A stretch of 12,720 nucleotides of DNA from REEP01 sp964517265. Lineage in GTDB: Bacteria > Pseudomonadota > Alphaproteobacteria > Rhodospirillales > Defluviicoccaceae. The stretch's first letter is position 1, and each line of letters starts with the position of its first letter. The notes below the pieces were generated by a model. The model saw only the letters and a list, made by a program, of their open reading frames with translations, did no database searches and had not been told where the DNA came from. Shown one piece after another: positions 1 through 5,659 of the stretch. The translations under genes were made by a program, and so were the position numbers. The stretch is taken from positions 1-12,720 of the forward strand of contig CAZFBS010000063.1 in assembly GCA_964517265.1 (NCBI GenBank), read 5' to 3'.

Positions 1-22
1 TTAGACTGACAAGGCTCCTCTG

Positions 23-58
23 GATTGCTTCGTCGGCTTCGCCTCCTCGCAAAGACGG
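23..58. repeat. Dispersed REP-like intergenic repeat
   Basis: The stretch reads GATTGCTTCGTCGGCTTCGC and continues with CTCCTCGCAAAGACGG. Its reverse complement matches the form GTC-TTTGCGAGGAGGCGAAGC followed by CGACGAAGCAATCC. This closely resembles a widespread family of short intergenic repeats in Proteobacteria (consensus remembered as GTCATTGCGAGG-AGCGAAGCG-ACGAAGCAATCC). The centre GGCTTCGCC can fold as a small hairpin. It lies in the 217-base non-coding stretch before the TIR gene. In the rest of that stretch (59-217) I see no gene and no convincing promoter. The family assignment is from memory of the consensus, not from a search. Confidence 0.6.
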
Positions 59-229
59 AGGGGATGGACTTCACTGGCGATGTCGAGTCCACAAGTCGGG
101 AGGACCGGACCCCTCCTTCTCCTGCCTCATGCTGGATAGAATTGCGCCCTGACTTTCCTTCGCCTCCGAACACCCTGTGGAATACACTGCCGCCGGAACC
201 AACCGCCATCCTTAAGAGTGGCAAGCCGG

Positions 230-2869
230 ATGATCGACGCCTTGGACGACAAACGCGACTTCTTCATCAGCTTCAATCAAGCCGACCGCGCCTGGGCGAC
301 TTGGATCGCTTGGGTGCTGGAGGAGGCCGGCTATTCGGTGTTCTTCCAAGACTGGGACTTCCGGGGCAACTTCGTCGAGCACATGAACCGGTCACACGCT
401 CAGGCGTACCGTACCCTGGCCGTGCTGTCCGACAACTATTTCGGCTCCGGCTTCACGTTCGCCGAATGGTCGGCGCGCTTTGCACAAGACCCCGCCGCCC
501 GTGAGGACCGGCTGGTGCCGGTCAAGGTCGGCCCGCTCACCGGCGAGACAATCCTCGGGCCCATTCTCCATGCCGATCTTACCGGATGCGAAGAGAGCGA
601 GGCGCACCGCCAGCTGCTCGACCGGGTCAAGAAAGCTATTGACGCGACGTACCGGCCGAAGCCACCGACCCGCCCCGGCTTTCCCGGCGCTCCGGCGCGC
701 GAGATCCCGGAGAAGCCGCGGTTTCCCGTGCCCCTTCATAACCTGCCGCCGCCCAACCCGGATTTCGTCGGACGTGAAGATGTGCTGGTACAGCTCCAGG
801 AACTCCTCAATCAGGGCCAGCAGCCGGCCGTGCTCAGCCAGGCAATCACCGGCCTCGGCGGCATCGGCAAGACGCAGACCGCGTTGGCTTATGCCTACCG
901 TCACCTTGCTGACCACACCCTGATCTGGTGGCTGCGGGCCGAGACCTTGGCGGTGCTTGCCGCCGACTTCACCACGCTCGCCGAACCTTTGGGCTTCGAT
1001 CCCGCCGCCGCCGATCAGGAGAAGCTGATCACCCGCATCCGTGCCGCGCTGCAGGCAAGTACCGGCTGGCTATTGGTGTTCGATAACGTCGAAGACCCCC
1101 AACTGCCCCGCGCCTTCCTGCCGACCACCGGCGAGGGTCATGTTCTGATCACCTCGCGCCGCACCGATTGGCAGGGCATCGCCAAGGCACGGGAGCTTGA
1201 GGTGATGAAGGAGAGCGAGGCGCTGCAACTTCTCACCGGCTGTCCTGATCCCGACACGCTCCCGATTTCCGATCTCGCCGAGGCCACGGCGCTCGCGCAG
1301 GAGCTGGGCTACCTGCCGCTCGCCTTGACGCAGGCGCGAGCCTACATGGCCGAGACCGGCAAGAGCCTCGCCGGCTACCGCCGGCTGCTCCACGCGAGCC
1401 GGCCGGCGGTGCTGGCCAGGGGGCGAGGCAACCCCGACTACCCGGCGAGCGTCGCCAAAACTTGGCATCTCTCGATCGCGGCGGCCGAGGAGGAATGCGC
1501 GGCGGCGCGGCCCTTGCTTGAGCTGCTGGCCTTCTTCTCGGCCGACCCGCTGCCGACGGCGGTGCTGGCTGCCGAGCCAGAAGCTCTGTCGGAGGAACTG
1601 CGCGGGGAGTTGGAGCGCGACGAAGCCATAGGCGCGCTCCAGCGTTTTTCCCTCATCCAGGCCGAGCAGGATGCGCTCACCGTGCATCGCCTTGTTCAGG
1701 CTGTGACCCGCGACGCGCTCGACGCAACGACGGCCAAAACCCATGCCGAGGCGGCTGTACGGCTGGTGAACGCAGCCCTGCCAAGCCCGGCGCAGGAGCA
1801 TGCAAACTGGCCAACGATCGGGGCGCTCCTCCCGCATGCGCTCGCGACGGCCGAGGCCGCCGAACACCTTGAGGCTGGTCTGGAGACAGTAGCAACAGTG
1901 CTCAATCGGATAGCGCTCTACCTCCACGCCCGCGCCGCCCATGCCGAGGCCGAGGCGCTTTATCAGTGCTCATTCGCTATCTTGGAGAAGGGCCTTGGGT
2001 CCGAGCATCCGGACGTGGCCATCCGGCTCAACAACCTCGCCGAGCTCTACCGGGACACCAGCCGCTATGCCGAGGCCGAGCCGCTTTATCAGTACTCACT
2101 CGCTATCTTGGAGAGGGGCCTTGGGCCCGAGCACCCACACGTCGCCACCAACCTCAACAACCTCGCCGAACTCTACCGTGCCACCGGCCGCTATGCCGAA
2201 GCCGAGCCGCTCTATCAGCGCGCGATTGCGATCCTTGAAAAGACCCTGCCGAAAGAGCATTCGCACATGGCCCTAAGCCTCAACAACCTCGCTTTGCTCT
2301 ACCTGGAAACCGGCCGCACCGCCGAGGCCGAGCCGCTCTTCCAGCGCTCACTCACCATACGGGAGAAGGTCTTCGGCTCCGAGCACTCGGACGTAGCCCA
2401 AAGCCTCAACAACTTCGCTTTGCTCTACCGGGACACAGGCCGCGATGCCGAAGCCGAGCCGCTGTATCAGCGCTCACTCACGATCTGGGAAAAGGGTCTC
2501 GGCCCCGAACACCCGCACGTGGCCATAAGCCTCAACAACCTCGCCAAGCTCTACCTGGACATCGGCCGCACCGCCGAGGCTGAGCCGCTCCTGCAGCGCG
2601 CTCTCGCCATCAGCGAGAAGACCCTCGGGCCGGAGTATCCGCACATGGCCCTAAGCCTCAACAACCTCGCTTTGCTCTATCTGGACACGATCCGCTATGC
2701 CGAATCCGAGCCGCTCTTTGAGCGCGTAATCGCGATCCTTGAGAAGACGCTACCGCCGGACCATCCGAACCTCTTGCAGGTGCGGAAGAGCTATGCCCGC
2801 CTTCTCGATAAGCTCGGCCGTTCTGCCGAGGCCGCCGCGCTGCGCGGCCAAGCTGAGGCAAGCCGGTAA
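230..2869 (+). CDS. TIR / NB-ARC STAND ATPase / TPR protein (bacterial NLR-like, putative anti-phage defence)
   Basis: This 879-residue protein has three modules. Residues ~8-140 are a TIR domain: box 1 DFFISFNQADRAW, BB-loop region FQDWDFRGNF, and a glutamate in FTFAEW (E79) at the position of the catalytic NADase glutamate. After a proline-rich linker (~143-172) comes an NB-ARC-type ATPase: VGRE at its start, P-loop GLGGIGKT (208-215), Walker B LLVFDN (281-286), VLITSRR (305-311) and a GLPL-like GYLPLAL (360-366). The winged-helix/arm region ends near VHRLVQAVTR. Residues 572-865 are seven 42-residue TPRs of the kinesin-light-chain type plus a degenerate eighth. There is no signal peptide or membrane segment, so it is cytoplasmic. 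Family knowledge: the TPRs sense a trigger, NB-ARC oligomerises with ATP, and the TIR depletes NAD. Defence is inferred and the trigger is unknown. ATG 230 is preferred; an in-frame GTG at 218 would add four residues, and neither has a strong Shine-Dalgarno. No partner gene is visible; it faces lrp convergently. Confidence 0.9.
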   Translation: MIDALDDKRDFFISFNQADRAWATWIAWVLEEAGYSVFFQDWDFRGNFVEHMNRSHAQAYRTLAVLSDNYFGSGFTFAEWSARFAQDPAAREDRLVPVKVGPLTGETILGPILHADLTGCEESEAHRQLLDRVKKAIDATYRPKPPTRPGFPGAPAREIPEKPRFPVPLHNLPPPNPDFVGREDVLVQLQELLNQGQQPAVLSQAITGLGGIGKTQTALAYAYRHLADHTLIWWLRAETLAVLAADFTTLAEPLGFDPAAADQEKLITRIRAALQASTGWLLVFDNVEDPQLPRAFLPTTGEGHVLITSRRTDWQGIAKARELEVMKESEALQLLTGCPDPDTLPISDLAEATALAQELGYLPLALTQARAYMAETGKSLAGYRRLLHASRPAVLARGRGNPDYPASVAKTWHLSIAAAEEECAAARPLLELLAFFSADPLPTAVLAAEPEALSEELRGELERDEAIGALQRFSLIQAEQDALTVHRLVQAVTRDALDATTAKTHAEAAVRLVNAALPSPAQEHANWPTIGALLPHALATAEAAEHLEAGLETVATVLNRIALYLHARAAHAEAEALYQCSFAILEKGLGSEHPDVAIRLNNLAELYRDTSRYAEAEPLYQYSLAILERGLGPEHPHVATNLNNLAELYRATGRYAEAEPLYQRAIAILEKTLPKEHSHMALSLNNLALLYLETGRTAEAEPLFQRSLTIREKVFGSEHSDVAQSLNNFALLYRDTGRDAEAEPLYQRSLTIWEKGLGPEHPHVAISLNNLAKLYLDIGRTAEAEPLLQRALAISEKTLGPEYPHMALSLNNLALLYLDTIRYAESEPLFERVIAILEKTLPPDHPNLLQVRKSYARLLDKLGRSAEAAALRGQAEASR
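1943..2824 (+). repeat. Seven in-frame 126-bp tandem repeats encoding TPRs
   Basis: Units begin at 1943, 2069, 2195, 2321, 2447, 2573 and 2699, each exactly 126 bases (42 codons) apart, and a degenerate unit follows at 2825. Each starts with a codon run for AEAEPL-like residues and carries the shared core SLNNLALLY or a variant. Neighbouring units are highly similar at DNA level. Units 3 and 6 share an identical 40-base run (2262-2301 and 2640-2679), exactly three units apart. The period is set by the protein fold, but the retained nucleotide identity suggests recent duplication or gene conversion. Confidence 0.92.
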
Positions 2870-2903
2870 CGGCGCCTTCCGGAAGACTAGCTGGCTCCCA
2901 AGA

Positions 2904-3419
2904 TTAATCCGGCTCGGTGCCGTCGATATGGATCGGCACGCCCGGCTTGAGCTTGGAGCTGCGGATCGACAGGGCCGATTTGACGTGGCTGACGTTCTTC
3001 GCCGGCGTCAGCTTGGTGGTCAGGAACGTCTGGTAGGAGTCCCAGTCCGGCGCGACAACTTTAAGGAGGAAATCGGTCTCGCCGGCCAGCATGTGGCACT
3101 CGCGGACCTCCGGCCAGGAGTCGACCAGCGCCTCGAACGCCTCCAGATCCGTCTCGGCCTGGCTGGAAAGGCCGACCTGGGCGAACACCGTCACATTGTA
3201 GCCCAAAGCCTTCGGGTTCAGATCGGCGTGATAGCCGCGAACGTACCCCGCCTCTTCGAGCGCGCGCACCCGGCGCAGGCACGGCGGCGCCGAGATGCCG
3301 GCTCGTCGCGCCAGCTCGACGTTGGTGATGCGGCCGTCGGCCTGAAGATCGTGCAGGATGCTCTGATCGATCCTGTCGAGCTTGACCCGCCGCGTGTTAT
3401 TTCTGTCTGAGTTGTCCAT
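2904..3419 (-). CDS. Lrp/AsnC-family transcriptional regulator
   Basis: The protein is 171 residues, normal for the family. An N-terminal winged helix-turn-helix (~14-66) has the typical LDRIDQSILHDLQADGRITN opening, then ELARRAGIS and the recognition helix PPCLRRVRALEEAG. The C-terminal RAM/AsnC ligand-binding domain (~75-160) includes the hallmark GETDFLLKVVAPDWDSYQTF and the closing TPAKNVSHVKSALSI. Such proteins form dimers to octamers that bind DNA and often respond to amino acids; the effector here is unknown. I chose ATG 3419 because the protein then begins 11 residues before the conserved LDRID. In-frame ATGs at 3440 and 3533 would add residues outside the family pattern, and 3440 lies upstream of the -10 box of the strong promoter. 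It converges on the TIR gene (34-base gap) and diverges from the cytochrome operon, so it could control itself or that operon. Confidence 0.92.
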   Translation of the reverse strand: MDNSDRNNTRRVKLDRIDQSILHDLQADGRITNVELARRAGISAPPCLRRVRALEEAGYVRGYHADLNPKALGYNVTVFAQVGLSSQAETDLEAFEALVDSWPEVRECHMLAGETDFLLKVVAPDWDSYQTFLTTKLTPAKNVSHVKSALSIRSSKLKPGVPIHIDGTEPD

Positions 3420-3428
3420 TAAAACGAA

Positions 3429-3458
3429 ATTATATTGCATGTTGCCGGCCGCTGCCAA
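3429..3458 (-). promoter_or_regulatory. Sigma70-type promoter of the lrp gene
   Basis: On the minus strand a perfect TATAAT (3434-3429) is preceded by an 18-base spacer and TTGGCA (3458-3453, five of six matches to TTGACA). The expected transcription start, about seven bases beyond the -10 box, falls near 3422, only about three bases before the ATG at 3419. There is no Shine-Dalgarno between them, so the transcript would be leaderless or nearly so. The segment is AT-rich against a GC-rich background, which supports a real promoter. The start site itself is inferred. Confidence 0.65.
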
Positions 3459-3688
3459 GGACCATCCGCACCTGCGCTGCTGCAGTGCGACAGAATCCCG
3501 CGCTTTGGCCGCGATTGGCCATTTCCCTGACATTCCAGAGCTGTCATATACTGCCTGGAGGGGGTCGTCCTACGATGAATCCATCCACCGTCCATCGCTG
3601 CGGATTTGCGGAGCATGCCATTGAACAACGGGCGATGTTCCGGCTAAAGTCTGCGGTCCCGGTTTTACAATCAGAAGAGAAGGGCGTT

Positions 3689-3693
3689 AGGGG
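3689..3693 (+). promoter_or_regulatory. Shine-Dalgarno of the cytochrome c gene
   Basis: AGGGG lies six bases before ATG 3700 and supports that start. The rest of the 280-base divergent region (3420-3699) holds no gene. I see only weak sigma70-like candidates for the + strand operon: TTGAAC at 3621 with TAAAGT at 3645, and TATACT at 3547 whose best -35 is too close. The operon promoter therefore remains unassigned. Confidence 0.5.
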
Positions 3694-3699
3694 CCGGTC

Positions 3700-4868
3700 A
3701 TGAACTTCTCGCTACTCGAGCGCATCGGCGTGGGCGCGCTGCTCGCCGCCTGGCTGATCTATGGCAGCAACTTTCTCGGCAACACGCTGGTCCATGTCGG
3801 TGACATGCCGGAGACGGCCGCCGTTGAGCCGGCCGAGACTGAGGAGGAATCGGCGGAGCCTGCTGAAGAGGTCGATTTCGCTTCCCTGCTGGCCACGGCG
3901 GAGCCGAGCGCGGGAGAGCGCGTGTTCAACAAATGCAAATCCTGCCATACGGTCGACGAAGGCGGCCGTCATACCGTGGGGCCGAATCTCCACAACGTCG
4001 TCGGCGCGGATATCGCCGCCAAGGACGGCTTTGCCTACTCGTCCGCGCTCACCGGGATCGAGGGACAATGGGACTACGATCATCTCAACCAGTTCCTCGA
4101 GAAGCCGGCCGATTACGCTCCCGGCACCAAGATGAGTTTTGTCGGTCTTGCCAAGCCGGAAGATCGCGCCAACGTGATCGCTTACCTCAGGGAGAACACG
4201 CAGGACCCGCCGCCCCTTCCAGAACCCCAAGAAACCGCGGCTGCTGAGGAGCCCGCGGCGGCAGGAGAAGAGGCAAGCGCGCCGGGCGAGGCCGAGGAAC
4301 CGGCGGAGGCGGTTGCCGAGGAGGGCGCCGATGAGGCCGCGCCTGCGACCGAGGAGGNNNNNNNNNNNNNNNNNNNNNNNNNNNNNNNNNNNNNNNNNNN
4401 NNNNNNNNNNNNNNNNNNNNNNNNNNNNNNNNNNNNNNNNNNNNNNNNNNNNNNNNNGAGGGCGCCGATGAGGCCGCGCCTGCGACCGAGGAGGGCGCCG
4501 AGGAGGCTGCTCCTGAGGAGGGGGCCGCGGCAGGGGATCTGGAAGCGAAAGTCGCTGCCGCCGCGCCAGACGACGGGCAGAAAGTGTTCCGCAAATGTCA
4601 GTCCTGCCACACCGTTGAAGAGGGCGGAGGCCATCGCGTCGGACCCAACTTGTACAACGTGATGGGCCGGGACAAGGCGACGGCTGAGGGTTACACCTAT
4701 TCCAGCGCGTTGAGCAGCCTGCCGGGCGAATGGACTCTTCAGGATATGGAGGACTACCTGGAGGATCCGCGTGGCTATGCACCGGGAACCAAGATGACGT
4801 TCGCTGGCCTGAAGAGCGAGGAGGAAAGGATTGCGGTTATTGCCTTCATGCGCAGCCATGGAGAGTGA
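3700..4868 (+). CDS. Membrane-anchored di-heme class I cytochrome c (interrupted by assembly gap)
   Basis: An N-terminal hydrophobic segment (about residues 8-27) acts as an uncleaved anchor or signal and exports the protein to the periplasm. Two mitochondrial-type cytochrome c domains follow. Domain 1 has heme motif CKSCH (C79, C82, H83) and axial methionine in GTKMSF (M145). Domain 2 has CQSCH (tgt at 4596) and GTKMTF (atg at 4794). About half of the aligned residues in the two domains are identical, so they are an internal duplication. Between them lies an Ala/Glu/Pro-rich acidic linker containing the 100-N gap. The frame before the gap (3700 phase) and after it (4458 phase) differ only because 100 is not a multiple of three, so this is one gene and not two. 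Merging the 37-base flank overlap gives a 343-residue protein. The likely role is electron transfer at the periplasmic face of the cytoplasmic membrane, similar to CycM-type cytochromes; the redox partner is unknown. It is first in the hisN-yej block. Confidence 0.88.
4321..4494 (+). repeat. 37-base direct repeat flanking the N gap
   Basis: Positions 4321-4357, the last called bases before the gap, are identical over 37 bases to 4458-4494, the first called bases after it. In frame the repeat reads EGADEAAPATEE. A diverged copy (EGAEEAAPEE) follows from 4491. This is either a true 33-base tandem repeat in the linker or the overlapping ends of two contigs. Confidence 0.9.
4358..4457. other. Assembly gap of 100 N
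   Basis: Exactly 100 N are present, the conventional placeholder for a scaffold gap of unknown length, so this is not a measured distance. For the cytochrome frame to stay open the true insert must be 2 modulo 3 bases long. A negative gap of -37 (merging the identical flanks) also satisfies this. Confidence 0.97.
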
Positions 4869-4882
4869 TTGCCGCCGTCGCA

Positions 4883-5659
4883 ATGACGCAACTCGCCGAA
4901 GCGGTTCAGCTCGCCGAACGGATGGCCGACGCCGCACGGCCGGTGGTCCTGCGGTCGTTCCGGACACCGGCACTGGCGGTCGAAGCGAAGGCCGATGACA
5001 CTCCGGTAACGATTGCCGACCGGGAGGCGGAAGCGGTCCTGCGGCGGATGATCGAGAGTGCCTTTCCCGATCACGGTATCGTCGGCGAAGAGCATGGCAT
5101 CATCCGTGGTGAGGCCGATTTTGTCTGGGTTCTCGATCCGATCGACGGCACCAAATCGTTTGTCACCGGCAAGCCGCTGTTCGGCACCTTGATCGCACTT
5201 CTGCGGGAAGGGCGCCCGGTGATCGGCGTGATCGACATGCCGGCGCTCGGTGAGCGCTGGGTCGGCGCCGAAGGTCAGCCAACGACCTTCAATGGCCGGC
5301 CGGCGCGCTGCCGGGCGTGCCCGGCGTTGAGCGATGGCTGGCTGTATGCGACCTCGCCGGCGATGTTCGCGAGCGGCGATCTGCCGGCGTTCGAGCGCCT
5401 CGGCGCCCGCTGCCGGGCGACCCTGTTTGGCGCCGACTGCTATGCCTACGGGCTCCTCGCCAACGGCACCGTCGACGTCGTCTGCGAGGCCTCGATGCAG
5501 CCTTACGATTACTGCGCGCTCGTTCCTGTCATTGCCGGCGCGGGCGGCATGATCACCGATTGGAACGGCGCGCCGCTCGGCCTGGCCTCGGACGGCCGGG
5601 TGCTGGCGGCGGGAGATCCGCGCGTGCACGCGGCCGCGCGAGAGGTGCTGGCCCATTGA
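4883..5659 (+). CDS. hisN: Histidinol-phosphatase / inositol monophosphatase family protein
   Basis: This 258-residue protein is the usual length for the family. It carries the three metal-site motifs of Mg-dependent, lithium-sensitive phosphatases: GEEHG (E69, E70), DPIDGTKSF (D85, D88, T90) and, near the C terminus, YDYCALVPVIAGAGG (D209). The opening LAEAVQLAERMADAARPVVLRSFR and the DPIDGTKSF variant fit the HisN-type histidinol-phosphatase branch, which converts L-histidinol phosphate to histidinol in the cytoplasm. Inositol-1-phosphatase activity cannot be excluded from sequence. The chosen ATG lies 14 bases after the cytochrome stop but has no clear Shine-Dalgarno. An in-frame GTG at 4865 overlaps that stop (GTGA) and would add six residues through translational coupling. 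Its own stop shares one base with the yejA start. Confidence 0.85.
   Translation: MTQLAEAVQLAERMADAARPVVLRSFRTPALAVEAKADDTPVTIADREAEAVLRRMIESAFPDHGIVGEEHGIIRGEADFVWVLDPIDGTKSFVTGKPLFGTLIALLREGRPVIGVIDMPALGERWVGAEGQPTTFNGRPARCRACPALSDGWLYATSPAMFASGDLPAFERLGARCRATLFGADCYAYGLLANGTVDVVCEASMQPYDYCALVPVIAGAGGMITDWNGAPLGLASDGRVLAAGDPRVHAAAREVLAH

Noticed and set aside
99..116. GGAGG...CCTCC inverted repeat upstream of the TIR gene
   Set aside because: The stem is only five bases with no U-tract or neighbouring promoter, which is expected by chance in GC-rich DNA.
1070..1942. 290-codon minus-strand frame opposite the NB-ARC region
   Set aside because: The product is Arg/Gly-rich with no motifs, and the opposite strand encodes an NB-ARC ATPase with all key residues.
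1943..2824. Regular repeats considered as a CRISPR array
   Set aside because: The units are contiguous 126-base coding repeats with no unique spacers, and they translate into TPRs.
2876..2885. CTTCCGGAAG palindrome between the convergent TIR and lrp genes
   Set aside because: A ten-base palindrome has no loop and no T-run, so it cannot be called a terminator or operator with confidence.
4458..4662. Continuation of the upstream cytochrome frame past the gap to a stop near 4662
   Set aside because: In that phase the downstream DNA gives an Arg/Pro-rich meaningless peptide; the other phase gives a second cytochrome c domain, so the frame change is due to the arbitrary gap length.
4869..4889. 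GCAATGACG at the hisN start looked like another copy of the upstream REP-like repeat
   Set aside because: Only about nine bases match and the rest of the element is absent; it is explained by the hisN start region.
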